NCBI GenBank assembly: GCA_005408345.1
Contig: SEMN01000020.1
Span: 1,493,501 to 1,557,500 of the forward strand
Length of the DNA stretch: 64,000 bases
Source: Macquaria australasica
Taxonomy: Eukaryota > Chordata > Actinopteri > Centrarchiformes > Percichthyidae
Direction of reading: 5' to 3'
Position 1 is the first letter of the stretch. The number at the start of each line of letters is the position of its first letter. This document shows positions 38,113-50,500 of this stretch, piece after piece. The notes under the pieces were generated by a model that saw only the letters and a program-made list of their open reading frames with translations, ran no database searches and was not told the origin of the DNA. Both the position numbers and the translations under genes were made by a program.

Positions 38113-39439
38113 ATGTCGTTCCCTCACGAATCAAATGTTCGGTAGTTGAAGAGTTTTACTGGAGGAGGTGATGAAGACATCAGTAAAGCAGGAGAAGGAA
38201 AGGAAAGTCCAGAGACATGTCCAGGGAGGAGTTTGAGCAGCACCAGAAGCAGATGGTGGAAGAAAAGTGAGTAAGCAGAGATTCTCATATTATATCGCAA
38301 GACTGACTACAGTGCTAAAAAACACCAAAGACTGATGTAGCACAACAGGTAAACTGAATAGGATACCCTGCTTAAAAGTGTTTAATCAATGTGTGCTTTG
38401 TGTGGAGGACAGAGTATTTTAAATAACATATTAAAATCCTTAAATGTTTTAGTGTGTCCCTGGTACCAGTTTGCACAAAATATAACACTGAGCTGCATTA
38501 TTTTATGGACAAATGTGAGCATAATAAATGTGAGATTGTTTCATACTGAATTGTTGAATAGAGTGGAAAGTGGCTGTAAAGAGAAAATATGACCTACATA
38601 TCCATTAAGCAGGGATTAGCAGGTGTGATTAGAATTACTTAAAGTAGGCTCCCACTTCATGTTTGTGCCAAAGCCACAGATGTAAACACATAGACTAAAC
38701 AAAAAGCCTTGCACCCTGAGATAACATCTACATTTGAATGTGGACCAAGTACACGCAATGACACAGGGCGCAATTACAATGTGGACCATGTTGGTAGAGC
38801 TTACAGTAGAAAGAAACAGGTGGGTTTGCATTCTCCAGCTATGATTCATGGTTATTACACAGGAGCCTCCATCTGTGTTTCTAAGTATTGACACTGGTCA
38901 TTGATGTCGAGTTTACAGTCATATAACCACAACATTTAGAGGAAACTATTTTCCAGCCCAGATTAAACACTGGTACACAAAAACTGTCTCTTCAGGTAAT
39001 AACTCTTGTTCTTGGCGTGTAGGTTAAAGGAACAGAGTTGTGACTATATAACCTTAAAACAAAAAAGGAATGTTTTGGCTGGTATTAACTGGGAGTGATT
39101 CACTGAGGCTTCCAATAATTTTCTTGTGCGATTATAAAGGCGCTACACTGACATTACCTCATAAATATAATGAAAACAAGATCCTAATCTTACTATAATT
39201 GTTAAGATTCACTAATATTACCCCATTATTATAGTTTTCTAATATCTCATCACATTTGGTATCTGGACAGTAACATACAGCTTTCAGCGTGAACCCCAAA
39301 CTGCCAATATGATATTCGTACCAAATAAGAGGAGAAAAGATTGGTCTTTTTAAATTGCCACCTGCTAAACTGGTGTAGCCTACTGAAATGCAAGAAAGAT
39401 TAGTTCAGGTTATGGGTTACATTTAGACCTTTCAATACA

Positions 39440-39615
39440 ATGCTGTCCAATATAACACCACCACTAACTACAGCTTTAAAAAGCCCATAGAGTTGAATCA
39501 ACAAATATCTGACACTGTCAACAAATGCTGAACATTATAAGTCTCACAAAGTTAGGTTTAATTACAGGACTGTATTGGATTGTACAGGTATACCTAATAA
39601 ACTACAGTGTACATG
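39440..39615. repeat. MITE-like repeat ending ACCTAATAAACTACAGTG, copy 2
   Basis: Contains CCAATATAACACCACCACTA near the head and GTACAGGTATACCTAATAAACT at the tail, matching the element at 24640-24815 in order and orientation. Located inside the first intron of the complexin relic. Confidence 0.5.
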
Positions 39616-40289
39616 ACTGGTGGTTTCCTGACTCTGCATATTCAAATCCAACGGACTGTCCTGAGTGATAACTGAGCTTATACTGTAGTTAACCCTCAAC
39701 TGACAAACTAAAAAGATTTGGTTTGGTCTTCACTTGGTCTGATTTGAACTTAGTCTTGACTTGTACTTGACTATCTACGGTCTTTGACTTGTTTTCGACT
39801 CAGCTTACATGATTATGAGTAAAGTGTATTGTTTCCCAATTCATTTGTTTCAGCTGATGGAAGTTTAGATTTCCATCCATCCACGCAGCTGTCCATCACA
39901 GTGATATTTTTTGCAATCTTACATATTAGCACAAGATTACAAGATGAAACCTATCCCCTTTAGCAAACCCCTCCTGATGGGGTTTGTTTGTCATAAATGA
40001 CAATAAATTAAGTATCCCCAGTGTCATATAGTCATAGTCAATTTAGTGGACAGTACAACTCTATGATTGAGAAAATAACATTATATGAATTTTCCTTGTA
40101 CACAAATACTGAATTCTATTAAACCCTTACATGATCTATTATAATATGTTGTATGTTATTTATATAATAGCTAATCAGATACCACTGGCATTAGATTAAC
40201 CTGATTTCAGTTTTTATAAAAGTGTGTGGGTGTGAATAAGCCAGTTCTACGTGTGCTACATGTGATGCGTGTGTGACATCAACGGATGC

Positions 40290-40440
40290 AAGTGAGGCTT
40301 ATAAGGTAGCTTTAGGTGGGGGTTTATTTCCTTGGGGCTCAAATTAGCCAGAGAAGCAGATTAGGCTCTGTGTGTTATAATTTGTCAGGGCTCAGTTTCC
40401 AGAAGCCACCATTAAACACGTCTCTTAGCCAGTATGCTTT
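40290..40440. promoter_or_regulatory. candidate conserved non-coding element 7 kb upstream of the rx gene
   Basis: A block of higher complexity in AT-rich DNA with homeodomain-type cores CAAATTAGCC and CATTAAACAC and an OTX-like CAGATTAGGC. It lies within the intron of the complexin relic. Inferred only from composition and motif density; conservation was not tested. Confidence 0.2.
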
Positions 40441-43194
40441 AAAACAATAATTATTTAATCACCTTACAATCTCAAGTAATGCTGATGTGTTAGTTATCTT
40501 CAATTAAGTAAAAAGGCAAACTGTAATGAAGTTAAGGTCTCATTATGGCAGTCTGTATAAAACATGTCAGTTATTTCTTTAAATTCAAGTGGCATAGGGT
40601 GTTCAATAAGACTGTTTATAAAGTTTTTCATTTTAAAATTTTATTTGAATATTATTGAAGCTATATTCTTTATCTGCGAGTGTAGAGTAAAAGTAAAATT
40701 TAGTCTGCATCTTTAATATTTCATACGTCTCACAGGCCCTTTTTGATTTCTTTTCTAGAACTAAACTAAACAGACATGTTAAAACTAGGGACTGGCTGTT
40801 AAAACAACTGATTAATTGATTAAGCTATCAAGTCGTCATTTTGTTTTATCTATGTAAGAGACAGTATCTAGGTATGTGGCTGACTCACAGTTTCAGTAAG
40901 TGGGTTCACTGAGTTTGCCTTCGGCAGTTTCTGTGATTCCAATGGAGCTGGAATTCATACTGGTTTTTGCTTTTGACAAAGCACAAAACAGTATCTCTAA
41001 ACGTTATCTAGTAAATGCTGAGATGATCTTTGTGTATAGATGACATCGATGTAAGGGAATAAGGTGAAGGAGTGCAGCCCTGGCCAAGACATCAAGTAAC
41101 CGCAGAGCTGTGCCAAGCTGTAGCTTTTGGTGCAACTAATCTTATTAAAAGAGGGTCAGGGCCTGAGTAGACCACCCTTAAATAGACATGGGTCAAATCC
41201 AGTACCAATGTGGAAACTACCCTATAGTACCGATTACTTAGTTACTGCAGGTACACTTCCAGAAGTGGGCTTATAAGGCCAGACAGTTAAATCTAGATTG
41301 AGGAGGTCAGTGGTGTAGATGTCAACTTAAACAAAGCTGACCCTTAATTGAAGCACCTCCATGTAGCCAAGTGGTGTATTAGGGTTTTGAGTAGCTGGTT
41401 TTGTGGCTTTTGTACCAAATCAAAACAGTGCAGTGTGAGTAGTTGATCAGATCAATACGATAATGTTTCTCAGAATGATCTTATTGACTCTGAACAGGCA
41501 TTCCTGGTGTGATTTGCTTTCCCTTGCTAACAACATTACTGTAATGTGGTAATGCTGCTGGTGACAAGACACTGATCTTTAAGGAAAGCTTTACTCAAAG
41601 CCACCTGCTTCTTTGTCTACCCTTTTAATACACTGTCCTTATGCTAGGACATGTTGTTTAGGCTTAGGCTTCTTGGACACAGGACACAGAGATATGATAC
41701 ACATTCAAATTCACAACAATATTTATATACTTTATACAATAAATTGACTTTAAAGATAAAAATAACTATTTAGCTGAAGAGTAATATATTTTAATTTAGC
41801 TTGTATAAATGGGGTGATCTTTAGAAATCTCAGTTTACTAATGAATGGTATTTAGAAGTAGATTTAAGTCGCATTTTTTCCCTTGTGATTCACACCAAAT
41901 ATTTTTGTGACTATGCTGCACAATTGGCTTTATAGTTTCCGCCATTGACTGTCTTACATACTGTATACTGTGTGTGTCCTGCAGGTTTCAGTGTGACAAG
42001 GACTTTGCCACAAAGAAGGCTGAGAGGGCCAATCTAAGACTTTTTCATGGCAGACATGTTGACATATCATAGCAGGAAAAGCTGTAATTATTTTAAGCCA
42101 TATCCAATTATATTATGCATGCTGGATCATGGTATAGCTTACTAGGATACTTAAATGGAACACAGTCCTTGTTATTAGTTATTAGACAATGGAATTATCT
42201 GCTTTGAAAAAGGCCTATTTGTAGTGAAGCTGCATAATACTCCTAACTGATAAGCCTACAAATGAGGCTACATATAAAAGTGTTGAAAATGTGTGCATGC
42301 TAAGTTTTCTATGACATTTTTCTGTTGCAATTTTTCATCTCATATTTGTCTTATAGTTTTATATATTATATATTTACTTCATTTATTTATTACAGTACCA
42401 AACATTTGGCCACACACACGACTAAAACTGAATGTGCATTAACTCTGTCTAGAACAACATTAACATAAACATTATTGGATCATTCAGAAACTGTGGATGG
42501 TCTGACCATCAGTCTGAATGTAATAATATTTTACGTCTTCTGTCACATAAGACACCGCAACAGTTCAGATGGCCGGAGATGACACTGACCTGCCAGAGGA
42601 TGCAAAAATGGTGTACAAAGATGAGGAAGAGACCAATGATTCATTTCTCAATAAACTTCAAAACATGGATATGGATACACTGAAAACCAAAGCCCAGGCC
42701 ACAGAGATGCAAATAAAGCAAACTGCAGAGGAGAAGTATAGTCTCATGTGACTACCATTCATCAAAAAAAATATACCATCTGGACCTGCACCATAGCTAC
42801 GCTTTCAAAAATGTGGTCACATGAAATGCAACAGTAGACCATTCAAGTTCAATGTGGATTTAACAGCCAATGATTTTTGTCCAGCAATTTCCATCTTTCC
42901 TCTTTCGCAGGTATTACAGTTGTAAACTGATTTGGCTATGCAGGTCTTCTCTAGCTCACAGATTTTACGTTACTTCCTTAAAGCATTAACCGTAGGTCCA
43001 AGGAAGGTCCTAATCTGGATGAGTGGGTGGAAGGTTAACTCCTTTGACTATTTTGATAGACCAAGAGATTAAAAGATAAAATAACTGAATGCTCGCCTGC
43101 ATCAGTTAAAATATTAATATTATATATTTTACAAACTGGCTCACACAAAATGATCATGAATTAGAAAGTCAGCTTTTCCCTCACATTTCAGCTC

Positions 43195-43530
43195 ATGCTG
43201 ATCACATGACCAGTCTTTCAGCATTTTACCCTCCCTTTCCATCTTCTCCTCGTCATCCCCCTGCTGCTCACCATCCCCCTTTCCCCCAGTAAGCTGACAC
43301 AGCGCCTTTAAACATTAGCTGCTTTCGTCCTAATAGGATCTCAGGGGCTTAAATTGTCATCTGATAAAACTAAGGAGCTTGATAGCTATGCTGCACCCTC
43401 TTAACCAATTTGTACTCAATTAGGATAATGGGGAAACAAGCAAAGAGGGACAGCTTTAATATATTAATGTGATAAAATGATTATCAATTTCCCTTGTCTA
43501 TGACTTGGGTGGTATTAGGAGCATCTTGCA
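43195..43530. promoter_or_regulatory. candidate conserved non-coding element 4 kb upstream of the rx gene
   Basis: Contains TAATAGGATCTCAGGGGCTT, CAATTAGGATAATGGGGAAA and AATATATTAATGTGATAAAA, i.e. several TAAT/ATTA and GGATAA cores in a stretch less AT-repetitive than its surroundings. Motifs are seen; regulatory role and conservation are inferred. Confidence 0.25.
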
Positions 43531-43904
43531 AGTGTCATATAAATATTAGCCTTTAATGAAGTTGGACAAACAGTAAAGGTCATCAGAAATATGAACTGAA
43601 TGAATGAATTAGATCTAAGAAATGTGTTAAACACAATCTGTCAACAGTGGCATAGCATTTCCAAGAACAAATGTCCAAATACAAATGTAAGAGCAGACCG
43701 TTTGACTTATGAAATAGGTATAATTAATAACAATTAATTCTAGGCTGAATTCCATGTAGGTGTCATTTCAAGGCCCCTGCTTGCATTGTACATGCTGGCA
43801 CACTAAAACATTTAAATGGAGCCATCATTAATGTTTTTAATTATAGCTGTGACTCTCTTGCTATGACATGTCAGCATGTTTGCCAGGTATGTTCCTTGCA
43901 ATTT

Positions 43905-44105
43905 AAAGGGGTACTCCGGTGATTTACCATTGCACTTTCATAAAGTTGGGGGACTCACAAGAGACAGATGGTTTTTTTTTTAAAAAGGTCAAAACCAAAG
44001 CAGCAAAGGCTGAGATATCTAGTCTTTTAGTCCCTCGTATGGGTTAAGCCCCCAAAACCCTGGATCCTACATTTCCCACAATGCAACACAATATACATCT
44101 TTTTA
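43905..44105. repeat. short interspersed repeat, GGGGTACTCC family, copy 3 with reversed core
   Basis: Begins AAAGGGGTACTCCGGTGATT and ends GGATCCTACATTTCCCACAATGCAA, so the core is reversed relative to the head compared with the copies at 4670 and 27928. This fits an element with similar inverted ends of which different copies keep different ends. Confidence 0.5.
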
Positions 44106-46084
44106 TTAGACCCCGTCTGCCCATGTCTAAACTCCCACATCTATCAAACTAAGTACTTCTCATTTGAAATGCAGGATATCTGTTAAAAATGGATTTATAA
44201 CTTGCTTATGAGGTTTGCAAACTCTGGTGGTGGTGGTCTTCTGATTTTCATTGACTAAAGAGTAGCCCTAACACTGACAATTGACAGTATACTAACTGTG
44301 TATTAAGAGGGATTTTAGCAAGTGTACTTAACAATCAACTTGGTTGGGTGAAATGGATTGCAAATACATATAGTTTGCTAGCAATGTGCGAGTCAACTGA
44401 AAATACCAGTTGATCTTTTTATACAAATTATTACCTACTGTTAAGATTTAATGTTGGTCTATAAAAATAATGTGATACTTCAAACCTTTTTTGAGTGCAT
44501 GTTGTATATTTGTTATTAAATATACATTTCTTGGCAACACTGAATGTACTGAATGACTCACAATGAATTGTCTCACTTGCAACACTAATTAATGAGACTA
44601 ATTATCATCTGCTAAATCCAGTGACTGTCTTATGGTATCAGCTTACTAAGGCAATTACTGCTCCTTTCAATGTTTGCCTTGCTAGAACAATATTTTGTAC
44701 AACATATTTAACGTCATTATCATATGACATCATTAACGTCATATGATAGTACTTTATTAATGAATAAATGAATGAAGAAAATAAGTTGTTTTTGCATGCT
44801 CTTTTGTTTTTGTGCAGATATTGAAAGGTGGTCAAAGATAGCTCTGCAAAACACCCCACAGGCCTGACTCGCTACGTGTCAGAGGTTATTTCGATATTTT
44901 TGCAACATATGTAAATATTAGTGGATTACACTTTTGTATTTTTGATCATTGTGATAATTTTCAAAAACAATGCCCTGTTACAAAATTAATCCAGGTACAA
45001 TACGCAGCAGAATATACAAGGGAAAACCTATTGCAAGGGTCCAACCCTAACCCGATCCCTAACAAAAATATACAATTTGTCTGAATATAGGCAGACCACC
45101 CCCAAAAGGGTGGGGGTGTTGAAGAAATATTAACATAATATAATAAAAAAGTCAGTATGCTCTTGATTTGGCTTGTTTGATTAGTGAGACTTAACTCAAT
45201 GCAATAACACCTCAATTTGCATTTCTGAAACATTTGTTTTCTCAACGACATACTGTTGGATCTTTTGTTAGGCGTGCAAAGAACTCCTAAATATAGCTTC
45301 AGATAGGAGGAGTGAGGTCAGAGGAAATCTCTAGTGAAGTCTTTAGCCTCATTAAGGATGGGATTGATCTCTGCAACACCTACTGTAGCTGCCACAGCTT
45401 TGGTAGTGCCAGCTGGCAAAGGAGAAACTTGCAGGCTGCAGGATACCCCTCCAACCCAATTCCACTCTGAACTATCAGAGGCTGAGCAGCAAGATTATTC
45501 GTCAAACACGCTATGTTATTTGTTATGTATTTATGACGGCACAAACAATATGATTGTATGTCATAGTCTCAACTGAAAAAAATTAAAGGTGTGATAAGGA
45601 CTGGGTTCGTCATTAGTCCTGTCCACTAATGGTTCCTGTTTGAATTAATTAGGTTAAATAGAGGATAGTCTCTCCTTACTTAGCTTCTCTAGACCTGTAC
45701 CCTTATTAACCCTTTTTTTTGGCTTCTTGTTGTTCCCCCTGGTATATATGTAAAAATGCAGCATCAGACATCTGATTATTATTATTAATACACAACTTAT
45801 TAGTTGTGTACTATTTATAGTAACGCTGTCTAATTAGACAAAATGTCTTAAATTGCAAACCATTATAACATTGCTTATTCTTTTTTTTCCACAAAAGAAT
45901 GTAATGTAATCAAATTTGCTTTTAACAAATGATTCACTTCTTTGTTTTATTTATTTGATTATTAAAGCCAGCTACTCCAAAAGCAATACTGCTCATAAAG
46001 AATTAAGTGCCTACTTGAATTAAACCGTTTTTGAATACAAGTCTTTACAGTGTGTAGCCATTCAAGTTAAAAGTCCATCTCTGT

Positions 46085-46340
46085 GTCTTTTCTCCCTTAC
46101 ATTGTCTGTAATGACGGGATTAGCGAAAACTCTCAGTACGAGCCATTATCTTTCAGACAATAGATTTTTTGAAAGAAAGTTTTGTCGAGGCTTCATTAGC
46201 AATGGCCTCCCTCTGTGGTCTGAATGCAGGACACATTTGGAGCAATTACTTGACCAGAAAACAACTGTCAGTCATTCTTAAAGGGGAAGGATTCCAATTA
46301 ATAAACCTCTTAAACCCTTTGGTTTTACTACCATTCCCCT
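46085..46340. promoter_or_regulatory. candidate rx upstream enhancer with OTX and SOX sites
   Basis: Located 1.2-1.4 kb upstream of the rx start codon. It has an OTX/CRX core GGATTA (46117-46122, in GACGGGATTAGCG), a SOX-like ACATTGTC (46100-46107) and ACAATAG (46157-46163), and homeodomain cores CATTAGCAATGG and AGCAATTACTT. In frog a conserved element about 2 kb upstream of Rax is bound by Otx2 and Sox2, so the combination and position are suggestive. Identity with that element was not tested. Confidence 0.3.
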
Positions 46341-47513
46341 GCAAGCTATGGTGTCTTGTGTGGTTAAGGACAGTTTTGTCAGGAGAGAAAGACATAACAT
46401 GTGCTTGTTGCACAGGAATCCAACAGTAGGTCTTTTGCTCACTCGTGTGCAGGGGATTTCAAGGACTTAGCTGGGAGTAACAAGTGCCTACAGTAGATAT
46501 TGTTGGTGTCATTCGTCGTCTACTTATGGACCACAGAGACACCATGTGCGTAGTGTAGCCTGCGGTAGGAACCTGAAGGAAGGTAAGATTACTTTATGTA
46601 CTTCCTCACTGTGCATTCGGTCAATTATGACATCTATTGGTGTATGGGTTTCCTATAATGCTCATTTGTATTCAAGTAATATATGAAAATATTGTTCAAG
46701 TGCAGCTTGTTTTTGATGCCTCTTAAGACTTTCTCAAATGTCTTTGGGCAGATTTTGAACCAAATTAACTGAAAACCTATGTAAAAACTTCTGAGGTTTA
46801 AAATGTATAAGTAAAACCTGATGGGAATCAGACTTGATAGTGAATTAGATAACTTTTAACACACTATAAACTAAACATATTCACTGGTCTAAAAAGTGTT
46901 CTTCACTGATTCAGTTTTGAATTTTTCCTACTTTTATATTTTAGTTTTTTTTGCCAAAAAATGGCCTGCGTGTAGTCAACAAAACATGACTGTTTATGAT
47001 CATGATTATTCATCGTAATGGAAATTATACTGACATAGCATAGCTTGGGGAAGTTTCTTGTGGTAGAAACAGGAAGACATTCACACTCACTATTTAAAGT
47101 AATTTATGTTAATAATAAAAACAAGGGAACCTGCAGCCACATTGACATGTCTAATTTCCACAACAACCCTTGCATGTAAAAACAATTCCATAAAGAATAT
47201 TAACAAGCCATTAAATAACGTATTAAATTAAGTGCACAGCTTTACTGTATTTGTCATGTATTTTTTTTCCTTTTCTCTGATTCCTTTGCAGACAAAGATG
47301 TGAGTTTGTTCTGCTTTTGTGTAAACAATACATTCAGCTTCACTGAAGTGATCCTTGAAGGATACGGCCCTCATGCTTCACATATAGTAAATCTGTTCTA
47401 TTGCACGTGAAGCAGAACAACAGCTCTGTTCAACAACTGCACTGCATTGTCTCATTTGGTAGCAGTTTGCTTTTTTCTGACAAAGAAGAGATAAAGTGCC
47501 TCCAAAGGCTCGA

Positions 47514-50500
47514 ATGCATTTGTCAATGGATACCCTGGGAATAGTGGACGATAGTTGCCTGGACAACTATGACATGGCAAAAGGTGCTGGGTCAAGCAGT
47601 GGAGGCAGGGTCCACAGTATCGATGTTATACTGGGATTCACTAAAGACCAAGACCCTTTACTCCATTCGGTAGGAGATGATGACAACCAGAAAACAAACG
47701 TAGAAAACACACAGCACCCTGAGAAGCAGGTCCCGTCGGAACCCTATGGGCACCTTCCAGAACTGGGTGACAGCTCCCAACATTCTTCCTACCATGGTGA
47801 GTCTTTTCAGAAAAGAAACTATCGTCAGGCATAAACACTCTCTAATTTACTCTGGATCATAATGAGTTCAGGAGATTTTGTCTCTAACTGTGCAACAAAT
47901 GGAATTAGAGCTGTACCAAGTTTGTCAGAGTCTCGTACAGTTTGTCCAGTTTACAATACCCTCACACAGTTTTCCCAATGTATTAGACCAGTGCCCACCC
48001 ATAAAGATGTTCCATGTCACCTCTTAGCAACCACTCTCATGATGGGTTACTTGGCTAATAAGGGATGTAATGTAAGTGTAATAAGGGATGTTGTTTGATA
48101 CATACTTAATAATGGTGTATTGACATGGCTACAACCTGCGTGAACAGCACAGTACATTAGCCACAACAGACAAAAGCAAATGGGTGAACTATGACAGAGC
48201 AGGTCAGGAGAAGCACAATTACTGTATCGGACAGGAGCGATTTGTGTTTCTTTGGATGTTTTGATAATTCTTTTTTGTCGGTTTTCATTATCGGGTTCCA
48301 TTGTAAACAATCCCAGCTGACCACAGCCTCTATCCTCCTACTTACTGCCACCGTTTAAGTGTTTCATACACCAAAGCAGGTAAATGAGCCCTGGGGGAAA
48401 ATTTGATTTTTTTTTTTTTTTTTTACTTAAGATCTGCAAGGTTTGCACTTCAATTGATATTCAGCTAACATTTGTTTTATCACCACACTTGTGGTAATGA
48501 AAATGATAATTTGCTCTGTAGGCATGACTGATATGACAGACTACACACCTCTATGAGGGTGCTTAATGCCTGTAACATCTATAGATATAATTATATTCCA
48601 AAACCACAGAGTGACTCCTATCCCGAAAGAGTGGTTGCTGATTAACCTTGAAACTTTCATTGTGACAAAAATGAATCAAGAGTTTCATGTTTAATTTAAA
48701 GATCATCATATTACGGTCAATAATAACACAGTTCAGATGGGATGGTGCTGATGTGGAACATCATAAACAACTTTTCATGGGTATAAAAAGCCATCATCCC
48801 ACTCATTTCCTACTCATGGTATACAATTTAAAACAATCATGCTTTAAAGATTTCCCAAACTACCTTGAAGACAAAGCTTTTGCTGTTTGGCTACATTATT
48901 TCAAACCAGTGATCTGCTGACCAGATTGCCTTAAGCGATTTGGTATGATTAACGAGCTTTGGTGCATCACATACATGGCTCACTTGCTCTACGTCCATTT
49001 CTTGGAAGACACAATCTGGACCATGACTGTTTAGCCAACTAAAGTCCCTTGTTATAAGAGGAGGCAGGGACTCGGGTTTAACTGGTAGCATCTGTTACTA
49101 TGGGATTACTGCAAGGAAAGAATTCAGTGAAAGACATGATGTCATTTGGACTTGCCAGACCCCTAGTGTTTACAAGCCCTCAACTGTATAAAGGGCATCA
49201 GTCATTAAGCTGTTTTATCATGAGGAGAAGAGGTTTCACTTTTTGATCAGGCTGTTTGTTAAAATGTTACATTTATTTAGAAATGATCAACAATCACACA
49301 TAAGTAAAGATGTTTTCTTCTGGTAACATATTGTTGTCTTAAAACTAGACAAACAAACCCATATAGTAGATCAAGTATAAGGCATTCAAAGAATTAATGA
49401 AATAAGAGACCCAATCTTTGGAAATGCTGTGGAATGTAAACTGTTAATGCAACGAAGTTCAGACAATCAGATATTTCTAAGACTAGTAACTAAATTTGTG
49501 GTTGAAACAGGGTGACACGCTGGGAAATAATGTGAGGAGTGACTTTTGGAAAGTCATACAAACACACACACACATTACTTTGCCTTGATTGTCCACAAAA
49601 AACACAGATTCTACTTTGTGAATCACTGCTCTGAGAAATGCTACTTCTACTATCTTGAGGTGTTAAAACATTTGAATTATTAAGTATGAATAATACCAAC
49701 CAAGTTGTCTTTGCAAAACCAAAAGAAGCTTTCAGGTGTTAACTCCCAAAGATTCACTTATATGTCATGTTATTACTTTTGACTTTGAAGTTGTACAGTA
49801 GGTAGGGTAGTGCACAAAACTGATGTTCCCTAAACTGACTCCTTGGCTGAGAGGTTTGCTTTTGAGGTTTTAAATCCCAGATCCTTAATTGCTCTTTCAG
49901 CTCCACCTTGCTCTGTCCTTACGTCATTGGCTTTACTCAGCCAAATAAGATTTGTCAACATGGTAGCGTTGCCAACATTTAAGGACTGCTTACTGGCTTG
50001 ATACCAGTTGCACACCAGTTGGTTCTTTAAAATGTTACATAACTGTGATCTGTTAATGGACATACATTTTCTAACATCTCACACATCTTACTATATGTAT
50101 CCCATCCTTCATTTTAGATTCTGACCTTTTCTCTGGTGACAAGTGTGATGAAGAAATGAGCAACCTACAGAATGAAGTGGACGTTGCTGAGGGGTCTCCA
50201 GATACCGTTAAAGAGGAAGAGCACACTAAAAAGAAACACAGAAGAAACCGTACCACCTTCACTACCTATCAGCTTCATGAGCTGGAGCGAGCCTTCGAGA
50301 AGTCCCACTACCCAGACGTCTACAGCCGTGAGGAGTTGGCAATGAAGGTTAACTTGCCTGAGGTTCGAGTTCAGGTACAGTATCTGATATCCTAATGGTG
50401 TACTATTGGTTACAGTCTGCTCTGAACAGAGAACTTCCACTTCAATTTATGGCTAATCATGTTAAAGTTTTGTCATAGGCCTCATTACGCCTAAAGTGCT

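Larger units (their letters stand above)
38113..42751 (+). pseudogene. cplx4: complexin-4-like gene relic with stop, frameshift, lost SNARE-binding motif and lost CAAX cysteine
   Basis: Complexin-3/4 proteins clamp SNARE complexes at retinal ribbon synapses and are anchored by C-terminal farnesylation. Exon 1 (38113-38266) begins MSFPHESNVR, hits TAG at 38143-38145, resumes LKSFTGGGDEDISKAGEGKE, then must shift frame to reach MSREEFEQHQKQMVEEK at 38217. Exon 2 (from 41985) joins in phase as FQCDKDFATKKAERANLR, then degenerates to a stop at 42070-42072 where family members have a helix containing REKYRLPK, so the Lys-Tyr pair that contacts the SNARE bundle is gone. Exon 3 (about 42552-42751) is open: MAGDDTDLPEDAKMVYKDEE, then KLQNMDMDTLKTKAQAT, ending KYSLM instead of the prenylation box KCSVM. 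Exon order, splice sites and homology are clear; the multiple lesions argue for a pseudogene rather than sequencing error. Confidence 0.75.
42752..47513. other. region between the complexin relic and the rx gene
   Basis: No coding exon was supported here. It holds a repeat at 43905-44105 and two motif-dense blocks at 43195-43530 and 46085-46340 that are listed separately. The remaining DNA is AT-rich without recognised features. Confidence 0.35.

Noticed and set aside
46169..46429. Plus-strand open frame of 86 codons upstream of rx
   Set aside because: No splice context or family resemblance; it overlaps the candidate OTX/SOX enhancer and is read as chance.
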